NCBI GenBank assembly: GCA_040004775.1
Contig: JBDUAD010000004.1
Span: 1 to 64,000, forward strand
Direction of reading: 5' to 3'
DNA: 64,000 nt
Origin: JALZBL01 sp040004775
Lineage (GTDB): Bacteria > Actinomycetota > Actinomycetes > Mycobacteriales > Jatrophihabitantaceae
The notes beneath the pieces were generated by a model that was not told where the DNA came from, ran no database searches, and saw only the letters and a list, made by a program, of their open reading frames with translations. Below are positions 9,022-16,771 of this stretch, piece by piece (positions within the stretch are counted from its first letter, which is position 1; the number at the start of each line of letters is the position of its first letter). A program made the position numbers and the translations under genes.

Positions 9022-9503
9022 AGCTGACCGGTTCCTCGGGCCGGGCCCGCGTGCGCTTCGATCCGGCCGAGACGCTGATCCTGGGCGCGCAACTGGACGA
9101 GTTGCTCGTCTCGCTGGACGAGATGGGACCGGGCGATCCGGTGTGGGAGCGGTTGTACCCGGCGGCCTTCGGCGACGCCGACGCCGCGGAGGAGTTCCGG
9201 GAGATGGTCGGGGAGGACCTCGACAACGCGCGCCGGGAGCGGGTGGGCGCCTGCCGCGCGGAGCTTGCCGCCGCGGCCGAACCGCCCACCCGCAGAGGCC
9301 GTGACATCGTGCTCGGTCCGGAGGAGCTGGAACGCTGGATCATGGCCCTCAACGACCTGCGCCTGGCCCTCGGAACCACGTTGGGGATCACCGCCGACGA
9401 GGACGGCTCCATCGATCCGGACGAACCGCTGGCCGGGCAGCGGGCGATCTATCACTGGCTGACCGCCGTCCAGGACGGTTTGGTCAGCGCCGCCCTGGCC
9501 TGA
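9018..9503 (+). CDS. DUF2017 family protein
   Basis: This 161-residue protein of unknown function is almost always encoded directly after clpS in actinobacteria. The GTG at 9018 overlaps the clpS stop (GTGA); the frame stays open upstream, but that part is shadow. The sequence is helical and acidic with no signal peptide or membrane segment, ending in a conserved-looking block near IYHWLTAVQDGLV. A role with ClpS in regulated proteolysis is inferred only from the constant pairing. Confidence 0.88.
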   Translation: MKLTGSSGRARVRFDPAETLILGAQLDELLVSLDEMGPGDPVWERLYPAAFGDADAAEEFREMVGEDLDNARRERVGACRAELAAAAEPPTRRGRDIVLGPEELERWIMALNDLRLALGTTLGITADEDGSIDPDEPLAGQRAIYHWLTAVQDGLVSAALA

Positions 9504-9532
9504 CACTCGCGACCGCGCTCGCCTTGCGCGAG

Positions 9533-9545
9533 TAATCTCGGGCGT
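9533..9545 (+). promoter_or_regulatory. -10 box for leaderless mec
   Basis: TAATCT at 9533-9538, seven bases before the GTG at 9546. No ribosome binding site precedes the gene. Confidence 0.5.
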
Positions 9546-10043
9546 GTGTTGACCCTCGACCGGAGCATCCGCGACGCGATCGTCGCGCACGCCCGGCGGG
9601 ACCATCCGGACGAGGCGTGCGGGGTGGTGGCCGGCCGGTCCGGCACCGACCGGGCCACCCGCCTGGTGGAGATGCTCAACGCCGAGCGGTCCCCGACGTT
9701 CTACCGCTTCGAACCGATGGAGCAGCTGGCGCTGTACCGCGAGATGGACGATCGGGACGAGGAGCCGGTGGTGGTCTACCACTCCCACACCGCGACCGAG
9801 GCCTACCCCTCGCGGACCGACGTCAACCTGGCCGGCGAGCCGGACGCCCACTACGTGCTTGTCTCCACCCGCGATCCCCACGCCACCGCCGACGACATCG
9901 AGTTCCGGTCGTTTCGCATCCGCGACGGGCTGGTGACCGAGGAGCCGGTCGAGATCGTCGCCGGTGAACCGGGCGACGCCGTCGCCGTGGACGCGGGTCA
10001 CGGTGTCCAGGCCGGGCACTGTGCCGGGGTAGGTCATGGCTGA
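9546..10043 (+). CDS. mec: Mov34/MPN/PAD-1 (JAMM) metallopeptidase, Mec-like
   Basis: This 165-residue zinc protease matches Mec (Rv1334), which releases cysteine from the CysO-cysteine adduct. The complete JAMM signature is present: E23, H79-S80-H81, seven residues, S89, two residues, D92. The protein runs about 20 residues past the mycobacterial end, with a glycine- and valine-rich tail. It starts at GTG 9546, with TAATCT seven bases upstream. A 24-codon ORF begins within its last codons, then cysO and cysM follow, so the whole CysO sulfur-carrier pathway is together. Because the local CysO has two residues after Gly-Gly, Mec may also process the carrier. Confidence 0.92.
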   Translation: MLTLDRSIRDAIVAHARRDHPDEACGVVAGRSGTDRATRLVEMLNAERSPTFYRFEPMEQLALYREMDDRDEEPVVVYHSHTATEAYPSRTDVNLAGEPDAHYVLVSTRDPHATADDIEFRSFRIRDGLVTEEPVEIVAGEPGDAVAVDAGHGVQAGHCAGVGHG

Positions 10044-10107
10044 GGCCACGATCGAGCGGGTGCTGCTCGGCCACACCGCCTGCGACGTGGTCTACGACTG
10101 TCGCTGA
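10036..10107 (+). CDS. Candidate cysteine-containing leader peptide upstream of cysO-cysM
   Basis: This small ORF of 23 residues starts inside the last codons of mec (ATGGCTGA) and ends 125 bases before cysO. It carries cysteines at positions 16 and 22 and ends Cys-Arg-stop, like the short cysteine-containing leader peptides known upstream of sulfur genes in actinobacteria. Codons TGC and TGT would slow ribosomes when cysteinyl-tRNA is scarce. There is no strong terminator between it and cysO, so any effect would more likely be on translation or Rho access. It could also be a chance ORF. Confidence 0.4.
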   Translation: MAEATIERVLLGHTACDVVYDCR

Positions 10108-10232
10108 CCAGCGCCTGCCCTCGATCCGCCGCACCGGGACGATTTCGGCCGTCCGTGGGGTTGTAACCGGCGAACGAGGCGGCGCTCGGCGTCCCTTCTC
10201 AGTCCACTCGCATCCTCAGGAGCACCGCGGCC

Positions 10233-10514
10233 ATGGCCATCGACGTCAAGATCCCCACGATCCTGCGCACCTACACCGCCGGGGCGAAGTCGGTGAGCGC
10301 CCAGGGCGACACCCTCGGCGCGCTCATCGACAACCTCGACTTGGATCACACCGGGCTCAAGGGCCGGCTGATCACCGATGAGGGCGGTCTGCACCGCTTC
10401 GTGAACGTCTACGTCAACGACGAGGACGTCCGCTTCACCGGTTCCCTCGACACGCAACTCAAGGACGGCGACGCGGTGACGATCCTGCCCGCGGTCGCCG
10501 GCGGCATCGCGTAA
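10233..10514 (+). CDS. cysO: Sulfur carrier protein CysO (MoaD/ThiS family)
   Basis: This is a 93-residue ubiquitin-like sulfur carrier. Its thiocarboxylated C-terminus donates sulfide to CysM for cysteine synthesis. The middle block RFVNVYVNDEDVRFTG and the end VTILPAVAGG match mycobacterial CysO. Here the Gly-Gly is followed by Ile-Ala before the stop, so the tail must be trimmed before activation. The ATG at 10233 has AGGAG at 10218-10222. Only two bases separate its stop from the cysM ATG. Confidence 0.93.
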   Translation: MAIDVKIPTILRTYTAGAKSVSAQGDTLGALIDNLDLDHTGLKGRLITDEGGLHRFVNVYVNDEDVRFTGSLDTQLKDGDAVTILPAVAGGIA

Positions 10515-10516
10515 TC

Positions 10517-11482
10517 ATGGCTCGCTACGAATCCCTGCTCGAGGCCGTTGGTGACACCCCGCTGGTCGGGCTGCCGCGCCTGTCGCCGAAGTGGGACGAC
10601 TCCACCGCCCACGTGCGCCTGTGGGCCAAGCTCGAGGACCGCAACCCGACCGGGTCGATCAAGGACCGGGCCGCGCTGGCCATGATCGCCGCGGCCGAAC
10701 GGGACGGACGCCTGAGCCCGGGGGCCACGATTCTGGAGCCGACGTCGGGCAACACGGGTATCTCGCTGGCAATGATCGCGTCCCTGCGCGGCTACGGGCT
10801 GGTCTGCGTGATGCCGGAGAACACCTCGGCCGAGCGGCGTCAACTGCTGGAGATGTACGGCGCGCGCATCATCGCTTCGCCCGCGGCCGGGGGCAGCAAC
10901 CAGGCGGTGGCCGTCGCCAAGCAGCTGGCCGCCGAGAACCCGGACTGGGTGATGCTCTACCAGTACGGCAACCCGGCCAACGCCCAAGCCCACTACGACA
11001 CCACGGGCCCGGAGATCCTGCGCGACCTGCCCACCATCACCCATTTCGTGGCCGGCCTGGGCACCACCGGGACGCTGATGGGGACCGGACGCTATTTACG
11101 CGAGAAGGTGCCGGACGTGGCCGTGATCGCGGCCGAGCCCCGCTACGGCGAGCTGGTCTACGGCCTGCGCAACATCGACGAGGGCTTCGTGCCCGAGCTC
11201 TACGACGACACCGTGCTGACCTCGCGCTACTCGGTGCAGTCCTACGACGCGCTGCGCCGCACCCGCGAGCTCATCGCTGTCGAAGGCATCTTCGCCGGAA
11301 TCTCCACCGGGGCGATCCTGCACGCCGCGCTGGCCGTGGCCGACCGCGCCGCCGCCGCGGGAGAACGGGCTGACATCGCCTTCGTCGTCTGCGACGGAGG
11401 CTGGAAGTATCTGTCGACCGGTGCCTACGAGGGCACGCTGCAACAGGCGTCGGCGAAGCTCGAGCACCAGCTCTGGGCCTGA
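10517..11482 (+). CDS. cysM: O-phosphoserine sulfhydrylase / cysteine synthase CysM
   Basis: This PLP enzyme forms cysteine from O-phosphoserine (the mycobacterial CysM substrate) and CysO thiocarboxylate. It has 321 residues. The Schiff-base lysine is K49 in NPTGSIKDR, the substrate loop is EPTSGNTGIS, and the phosphate loop lies around GTTGTLMGTG. Adjacency to cysO and mec favours the CysO-dependent enzyme over a sulfide-using CysK. It ends 205 bases before the next gene. Confidence 0.95.
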   Translation: MARYESLLEAVGDTPLVGLPRLSPKWDDSTAHVRLWAKLEDRNPTGSIKDRAALAMIAAAERDGRLSPGATILEPTSGNTGISLAMIASLRGYGLVCVMPENTSAERRQLLEMYGARIIASPAAGGSNQAVAVAKQLAAENPDWVMLYQYGNPANAQAHYDTTGPEILRDLPTITHFVAGLGTTGTLMGTGRYLREKVPDVAVIAAEPRYGELVYGLRNIDEGFVPELYDDTVLTSRYSVQSYDALRRTRELIAVEGIFAGISTGAILHAALAVADRAAAAGERADIAFVVCDGGWKYLSTGAYEGTLQQASAKLEHQLWA

Positions 11483-11687
11483 GGCCGGCCGCGTTTTTTG
11501 ACTCGGTCGGCCTGGACTTGGCGATCTTCATGCGTCTGGTGCGCCTGGGCGCACGTTGCGCATCCCGGTCGCCGCGCATCCCTCCGACCACCCCGGCGGG
11601 ACGGGATGATGCCCACTGCCCTTACCGCGCGGTTACGGGCGTCACCGACCGGGCCGGGGGACGCGTCGTAGGCCTGAGACTTCACTA
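11483..11687 (+). other. Intergenic stretch after cysM
   Basis: This is 205 bases without a gene. A weak inverted repeat, AGGCCG (11482-11487) with CGGCCT (11508-11513), brackets a run of six T. The loop is long, so I would not call it a terminator. TAGGCC at 11669-11674 lies 13 bases before the next start, too far for the leaderless pattern seen elsewhere. Confidence 0.3.
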
Positions 11688-13319
11688 GTGGACATCCGCA
11701 TCCGCCGGAGCGTGCCGCGGAAGGGTGCCCCGGATGTGGCTGGTTCCGTGCGGGCCGGTGTCATCGGCCTGGTGGCCACCGCGGCCGGCCTCGGCGCCGG
11801 CGAGGTAGCGGCAGCGTTCACCCGGCCGGAGGCGGCGCCCATCGTCGTAGTGGCCAACCGTTTCATCGCCGGGACGCCGGAGTGGCTCAAGCAGTTCGCC
11901 ATCGGCCAATTCGGCACTTCGGACAAGGATGCATTGCGCATCGGCATCTACGCCGTGATCGCTGCGCTGGCCGTCGCGGTCGGCCTGCGGGCGGTCGAGC
12001 GCCTGCGCAACGGCCTGATCGGCGTCGCGCTCTTCACGCTGGTCGGCGCGCTGTGTGCCTTGACCACCAGTGCCCACCGCCCTTCGGACGTCGTGCCGAC
12101 CCTTGTCGCCGGGACGGCGACCGCTGCCGCCGTATGGTTCCTCGTCCGCCGCTTGGCGTCCGAGCGGGGCGGGGTCGACGCACGATCCGTCGGACCAGGC
12201 ACGGGACCCAGCGGAGTGGAACCCAGCGGAGTGGACCCCAGCGGACCGGACCGGCGCACCGTGCTGATCGTCGTCGGCCCCGTCGCGGCCGCGGCGGCCG
12301 GGCTGGCCTGGGGCGGTAGGAGCCTGCAGCACCGGCGCTTCGACGCCGCCCGCTCCCGCCACCGGGTGGTGCTGCCTGCGCCCGTCGAGCCGGAGCCGGC
12401 CGCCCTGCCGGCGCGCGCCGATCTCGGCCGCAGCCCGGTCCCGTTCGTCACCAGAAACGAAGACTTTTACCGCATTGACACGGCCTATGTGGTGCCGCAG
12501 ATCGAGGCCGAGTCGTGGCAGCTGCGCATCACCGGAGCGGTGGAACGGCCGCTGACCCTGACGTTCGCCGACCTGTTGCGGCGGCCGCTAGTCGAACGCT
12601 GGATCACCCTGGTCTGCGTGTCGAACGAGGTGGGCGGTTACCTGACCGGAACCGCCCTGTGGCGCGGCGCCCGGCTGGCCCCTCTGTTGCGCGAAGCCGG
12701 TATCCGGCCCGGCGCCGACCAGCTGGTCTGCCGGTCGAAGGACGGGATGACGATCGGCACGCCGGTGGCCGCGGTCATGGACGGTCGCGACGCGCTGCTG
12801 GCGGTGGGCATGAACGGCGTGCCGCTGCCGTTGGCCCACGGGTTCCCGGTGCGGATGGTAGTGCCCGGGCTCTACGGGTACGTCTCGGCCTGCAAGTGGA
12901 TCACCGAGATCGAGGTGACCACCTTCGCCGCCTACGACGCGTACTGGGTGCGCAACGGGTGGCTGGCGCAGGGGCCGATTCAGCTCGGCTCCCGCATCGA
13001 CACCCCGGCCGGCGGGCGTCGGGTGCGGACCGGTGACACCGTGACGGTCGCCGGGGTGGCCTGGCATCAGCACGTCGGCGTCGCGCGGGTCGAGGTCCGC
13101 GTCGACGACGGCCCGTGGATGGGGGCCGACTTGGGCACCGTGCCGTCCAGCGACACCTGGCGGCAGTGGACCGTGCCCTGGCGAGTGGTCGAACGCGGCG
13201 CGCACACCGTCACCGTGCGGGCCGTAAGTGCGGACGGCGGCGTCCAGGACACCGCGATTCGCCGCCCCCTGCCCGGAGCGGCCAGCGGCCTGCACCGGAT
13301 CACCGTCACCGCGACCTGA
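11688..13319 (+). CDS. Membrane-anchored molybdopterin-dependent oxidoreductase (sulfite oxidase family)
   Basis: This is a 543-residue protein. The N-terminal ~190 residues hold four or five hydrophobic helices. A second short hydrophobic segment follows near residue 190, then a periplasmic sulfite-oxidase-type Moco domain (about 250-430) and a Moco dimerisation domain (about 430-540). The molybdenum ligand is the cysteine in LVCVSNEVGG; the block GFPVRMVVPGLYGYVSACKWITEIEV is typical. The linker contains a 15-bp repeat (12206-12250) giving PSGVE/PSGVD/PSGPD. The substrate is unknown: sulfite oxidase-like and methionine-sulfoxide-type enzymes share this fold. It sits between cysM and the rhomboid gene, a place where mycobacteria have no such gene. 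Confidence 0.9.
   Translation: MDIRIRRSVPRKGAPDVAGSVRAGVIGLVATAAGLGAGEVAAAFTRPEAAPIVVVANRFIAGTPEWLKQFAIGQFGTSDKDALRIGIYAVIAALAVAVGLRAVERLRNGLIGVALFTLVGALCALTTSAHRPSDVVPTLVAGTATAAAVWFLVRRLASERGGVDARSVGPGTGPSGVEPSGVDPSGPDRRTVLIVVGPVAAAAAGLAWGGRSLQHRRFDAARSRHRVVLPAPVEPEPAALPARADLGRSPVPFVTRNEDFYRIDTAYVVPQIEAESWQLRITGAVERPLTLTFADLLRRPLVERWITLVCVSNEVGGYLTGTALWRGARLAPLLREAGIRPGADQLVCRSKDGMTIGTPVAAVMDGRDALLAVGMNGVPLPLAHGFPVRMVVPGLYGYVSACKWITEIEVTTFAAYDAYWVRNGWLAQGPIQLGSRIDTPAGGRRVRTGDTVTVAGVAWHQHVGVARVEVRVDDGPWMGADLGTVPSSDTWRQWTVPWRVVERGAHTVTVRAVSADGGVQDTAIRRPLPGAASGLHRITVTAT
12206..12250 (+). repeat. 15-bp in-frame tandem repeat, three copies
   Basis: Units ACCCAGCGGAGTGGA (12206-12220, 12221-12235) and a diverged third copy (12236-12250) encode a Pro-Ser-Gly-acidic linker in the molybdopterin oxidoreductase, between the membrane helices and the catalytic domain. 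Confidence 0.85.
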
Positions 13320-13372
13320 GGTGGCAGCCGCGAGCCGGATGCTTTCGCGCGGTGGACGCCGCTGGCCGTCGC

Positions 13373-13385
13373 TAGGCTCGGCGGT
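13373..13385 (+). promoter_or_regulatory. -10 box for leaderless rhomboid gene
   Basis: TAGGCT at 13373-13378, seven bases before the GTG at 13386; no Shine-Dalgarno sequence. Confidence 0.55.
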
Positions 13386-14240
13386 GTGAGTTCCTCGGCG
13401 TCGCCACCGGGCCGGTCCGGCCTCGGCCGCTTCCGGCTCGGCCGGTCGACCGACCCGCCGTCCGACGCGGCCGCGGCCCGCCGGCCGTTCCCGTCGCGGC
13501 CGGCATCCGCTCGGCCGGCATCGACTCGGCCGGGACCCACTCCACCGGCATCGTCTCGCCCGGGACCCACTCCACCGGCTACCGGCCGCACCGCGGCGCT
13601 GCGCCGGCGCTTCGACGTGGACACGTGGAGTGGCGCGCTGGCGGTCATGGTCGCCGTGGTCGCGCTGTTGTGGGTGGTCGAGATTGTCGACGCGGCCGGC
13701 GGCCACCGCCTCGATCGGTTCGGCTTGCGGCCGCGGCGCCTGGATGGGTTGGACGGCATTCTCACCATGCCGTTCCTGCACGGCGGGGGCGGCCACCTGC
13801 TGGCCAACACGTTCCCGCTGCTGGTCATCGGCTGGATGGTGCTGGTCAGTGGCCTCGGTCTCTTCCTGCGCGCCACGGCGATCATCATCGTGGCCGGCGG
13901 AATCGGCACCTGGCTCGTCGGTTCCACGGGCACGGTCATCGTCGGGGCCAGCGCAGTGATCTTCGGCTGGCTGGGCTACCTGCTCGCTCGGGCCTACTTC
14001 GCCCGCAAGGTGGGTTCGATCCTCGCCGCGGCCTTCGCGCTGTTCTTCTTCGGCGGCCTGTTCTCGGGGCTGCTGCCCACGGTCAGGGCCGACATCTCGT
14101 GGCAGGCCCACGTCTGCGGCTTCCTAGCCGGTGTGCTGGCCGGGTACCTGCTCCACCCGGCCAAGGGTTCGCCGCGCGCGCTGAAGCGGTCCGGCACCGG
14201 CGGACCGGACCCGATGAGCACCCAGCGGACCCGGCGGTGA
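13386..14240 (+). CDS. Rhomboid family intramembrane serine protease
   Basis: This 284-residue protein has six helices after a disordered Pro/Ser/Arg-rich N-terminus of about 75 residues. The catalytic dyad is visible: S189 in GASAVIFG and H242 in QAHVCGF. It is the positional counterpart of mycobacterial Rv1337, between cysM and murI. A 30-bp repeat (13501-13580) builds the N-terminal tail (RPGPTPPAS units). The GTG start at 13386 follows a TAGGCT box by seven bases. The stop overlaps the murI GTG by four bases. The natural substrate is unknown. Confidence 0.93.
   Translation: MSSSASPPGRSGLGRFRLGRSTDPPSDAAAARRPFPSRPASARPASTRPGPTPPASSRPGPTPPATGRTAALRRRFDVDTWSGALAVMVAVVALLWVVEIVDAAGGHRLDRFGLRPRRLDGLDGILTMPFLHGGGGHLLANTFPLLVIGWMVLVSGLGLFLRATAIIIVAGGIGTWLVGSTGTVIVGASAVIFGWLGYLLARAYFARKVGSILAAAFALFFFGGLFSGLLPTVRADISWQAHVCGFLAGVLAGYLLHPAKGSPRALKRSGTGGPDPMSTQRTRR
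13501..13580 (+). repeat. 30-bp in-frame tandem repeat in rhomboid N-terminus
   Basis: There are about 2.7 copies of a 30-bp unit; the copies at 13531 and 13561 share their first 19 bases exactly, and the copy at 13501 is diverged. It encodes a flexible Pro-rich cytoplasmic tail. Confidence 0.8.
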
Positions 14241-15094
14241 CGGGGGTCGACCGGCCGATCGGAGTGTTCGACTCGGGCGTCGGCGGTCTCACCGTGGCCC
14301 GCGCCGTGGCTGACCTGCTGCCGTCGGAATCGCTGCACTACCTCGGCGACACCGCCCACGGGCCGTACGGTCCGCTGCCGATCGCCGAGGTCCGCCGCCG
14401 GGCATTGGCCGCGATGGACACCTTGGTCGACAGTGGAATCAAGCTGCTCGTCATCGCCTGCAACAGTGCAAGTGCGGCCTGCCTGCGCGACGCCCGTGAG
14501 AGGTACGACGTCCCGGTGGTGGAGGTCATCCTGCCGGCGGTGCGGCGGGCCATGCGGGCCACCCGGACCAACCGGGTCGGGGTAATCGGTACCGCGGTGA
14601 CCATCGCCAGTCGCTCCTACGACGACGCGTTCGCCGCCGCACCCGACGTCGTACTGACCGGCGCCGCCTGTCCGCGGTTCGTGGATTTCGTCGAACGCGG
14701 GGTCACCAGCGGCCGTCAATTGCTCGGCCTGGCCGAGTCCTACCTGGCCCCCGTCACCAGCGCCGATGTCGACACGCTGATCCTCGGCTGCACGCACTAC
14801 CCACTGCTGTCGGGACTGATCCAGACCGTCGCCGGCCCGGATGTGCTGTTGGTGTCCAGTGCCGAGGAGACGGCCAAGGACGTGTACCGGGTCCTTGCCG
14901 CCGGTGACCGGTTGCGTGACCCCCAAGCATCGCCGCCACGACACCAGTTCCGCTCCACCGGCCCGGCCGAGCCGTTCGCTCGGCTGAGCCGCCGCTTCCT
15001 CGGCTCGGAGCTGGCCGACGCCGCGGCCCGCGACGAGCAGCGCCCGCTGTGCGCGTCGCCGGTGCTGGTCGACGCGCCCGCGGCCGGGCGCTGA
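14237..15094 (+). CDS. murI: Glutamate racemase
   Basis: This enzyme makes D-glutamate for peptidoglycan. It has 285 residues. The two catalytic cysteines are C75 in ACNSAS and C185 in GCTHYP, and the N-terminus IGVFDSGVGGLTV is the family hallmark. The GTG at 14237 overlaps the rhomboid stop; the frame is open further upstream, but that is shadow. The C-terminal ~25 residues are a non-conserved Ala/Arg-rich tail. Confidence 0.96.
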   Translation: MTGVDRPIGVFDSGVGGLTVARAVADLLPSESLHYLGDTAHGPYGPLPIAEVRRRALAAMDTLVDSGIKLLVIACNSASAACLRDARERYDVPVVEVILPAVRRAMRATRTNRVGVIGTAVTIASRSYDDAFAAAPDVVLTGAACPRFVDFVERGVTSGRQLLGLAESYLAPVTSADVDTLILGCTHYPLLSGLIQTVAGPDVLLVSSAEETAKDVYRVLAAGDRLRDPQASPPRHQFRSTGPAEPFARLSRRFLGSELADAAARDEQRPLCASPVLVDAPAAGR

Positions 15095-15107
15095 GGGGCA
15101 TCGAGCG

Positions 15108-15863
15108 GTGCGGCTGACGATCATCGGGTGCTCGGGCAGCGGCCCGTCCGCGGCCAGCTGCGCGTCGTGCTACCTGGTGGAAGAGGACGGGTTCGCCATA
15201 GTGGTCGACCTCGGCAGTGGCGCGCTGGTGCCCTTGCTCGGGCGGATGTCCGTGTCCGGCATCGGCGCCATCGCCCTGAGCCACCTGCACGCCGACCACT
15301 GCTTGGACATGGTGCCGCTGGCCGTCGCCCTGCACTACGGCCGGGAACGCCCGCCGCAGCCCATCCCGGTGCTGGCCCCGGCCGAGGCGCCGCGCCGGTT
15401 GGCGCAGGCAAATTATCCGGGCACGCCCGACTCGTTCTTCGCCGAACTGTTCGCCTTCACCGCGGTCGACGGCAGCACCGGATCGTCGCAGCTGGGGCCG
15501 TTCACCGTAACGACGGCGCGGATGGACCACCCGGTGCCGACGGTCGGCTACCGGATCACCGCCGGCGACCGGACGCTGGCCTACTCCGGCGACACCGGAC
15601 CCACAGCCGCCCTGGTCGAACTGGCCCGCGACGCCGACACGCTGCTGTGCGAGGCGTCCTGGGCCGACGGTCCCGAGCAGCAATCGAACCTGCACCTGAC
15701 CGCCGCGGCGGCCGCCGAGCACGCCACCGCGGCCGGGGTGGGTCGCCTGCTGATCACCCATGTGCCGGCTTGGGAGTCGAGCGAGCGCGCCGCCGCCGTC
15801 GCCGCCGAGGTCTTCCGCGGGCCGGTCGAGGCGGTCACCGCGGGCGCCCAGTACGAGATCTGA
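15108..15863 (+). CDS. MBL-fold metallohydrolase (Rv1339-like)
   Basis: This 251-residue metallo-beta-lactamase-fold protein has the metal motif H59-L-H61-A-D63-H64, a later aspartate in YSGDTG and the C-terminal ITHVPAW. It is the positional homologue of mycobacterial Rv1339, reported as an atypical cyclic-nucleotide phosphodiesterase; the fold also covers RNase Z-like enzymes. It sits between murI and rph, 13 bases after murI, so it is probably co-transcribed. The cAMP activity is transferred by orthology and is not shown by the sequence. Confidence 0.88.
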   Translation: MRLTIIGCSGSGPSAASCASCYLVEEDGFAIVVDLGSGALVPLLGRMSVSGIGAIALSHLHADHCLDMVPLAVALHYGRERPPQPIPVLAPAEAPRRLAQANYPGTPDSFFAELFAFTAVDGSTGSSQLGPFTVTTARMDHPVPTVGYRITAGDRTLAYSGDTGPTAALVELARDADTLLCEASWADGPEQQSNLHLTAAAAAEHATAAGVGRLLITHVPAWESSERAAAVAAEVFRGPVEAVTAGAQYEI

Positions 15864-15993
15864 TCGGAGCTCCGACGGCAGGTCCGCTTTCGGTAGTCGG
15901 AACGTTGGCCGCCGAGCGGCGCGACACGCCGGGCGGATTTTGCCCAGCGGCCAACCGTCAGCGTCACCTGCAGGAGGGGTCGGAGGCGGCGGC

Positions 15994-16006
15994 TAACCTT
16001 CCGGCC
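15994..16006 (+). promoter_or_regulatory. -10 box for leaderless rph
   Basis: TAACCT at 15994-15999, seven bases before the ATG at 16007. AGGAGG at 15972-15977 lies about 30 bases from the start, too far to be the ribosome binding site. Confidence 0.5.
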
Positions 16007-16771
16007 ATGGCCACGCCGAGCAGCCGACCCAACGGCAGCCGACCCGACGGCAGCCGACCCGACGGACGGGCGCCCGACCAGCTGCGTCCGGTGACCTTCA
16101 CCCGCAACTGGCAACTGCACGCCGAAGGCTCGGCGCTGGTCGAGTTCGGCAACACCAAGGTGCTGTGTGCGGCGTCGGTCACGCAGGGCGTTCCGCGCTG
16201 GCGCAAGGGCAGCGGCCTCGGGTGGGTGACGGCCGAGTACGCGATGCTTCCGCGGGCCACCAACACCCGCACCGACCGGGAGTCGGTCCGCGGGCGTATC
16301 GGCGGCCGCACGCACGAGATCTCCCGCCTTATCGGTCGCAGCCTGCGTGCCGCGATCGACCTGGGCGCGCTCGGGGAGAACTCGATCGCCATCGACTGCG
16401 ACGTCCTGCAGGCCGACGGCGGAACGCGTACCGCGGCGATCACCGGCGCTTACGTCGCGCTGGCCGATGCAGTGGCCTGGCTGTCCGAGCAGGGATCGCT
16501 GGCCAAGCCCGACGCCCTGCGCGACTCGGTGGCCGCGGTGTCGGTCGGAATCATCGACGGTGAGCCGCGCCTGGACCTGATGTATGCCGAGGACGTGCGG
16601 GCCGAGACCGATATGAACGTCGTGTGCACCGGCAACGGCGACTTCGTCGAGGTGCAGGGAACCGCCGAGGGCGTTCCGTTCGACCGCGGTGAGCTCGACG
16701 CGCTGCTCGACCTGGCCGTTCAGGGCTGCCGCGAGCTGTGCGAGCGGCAGCAGGCCGCGCTGGGCTCATGA
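16007..16771 (+). CDS. rph: Ribonuclease PH
   Basis: This phosphorolytic 3'-5' exoribonuclease trims tRNA and other RNA 3' ends and acts as a hexamer. It has 254 residues. Family blocks are GSALVEFGNTKVLCAASV, SRLIGRSLRAAIDL (phosphate-binding arginine region) and IDCDVLQADGGTRTAAITG. The N-terminus carries a 15-bp repeat giving GSRP-D/N units, not part of the fold. The ATG at 16007 is favoured by the box seven bases upstream. Its stop overlaps the rdgB start (ATGA). Confidence 0.96.
   Translation: MATPSSRPNGSRPDGSRPDGRAPDQLRPVTFTRNWQLHAEGSALVEFGNTKVLCAASVTQGVPRWRKGSGLGWVTAEYAMLPRATNTRTDRESVRGRIGGRTHEISRLIGRSLRAAIDLGALGENSIAIDCDVLQADGGTRTAAITGAYVALADAVAWLSEQGSLAKPDALRDSVAAVSVGIIDGEPRLDLMYAEDVRAETDMNVVCTGNGDFVEVQGTAEGVPFDRGELDALLDLAVQGCRELCERQQAALGS
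16020..16064 (+). repeat. 15-bp in-frame tandem repeat at the rph N-terminus
   Basis: Three near-identical units (16020, 16035, 16050) of GCAGCCGACCCGACG encode Ser-Arg-Pro-Asp/Asn-Gly repeats just after the start codon. Confidence 0.85.

Noticed and set aside
11482..11513. Terminator after cysM
   Set aside because: The inverted repeat is six base pairs with a 20-base loop and internal T run; too weak to call.
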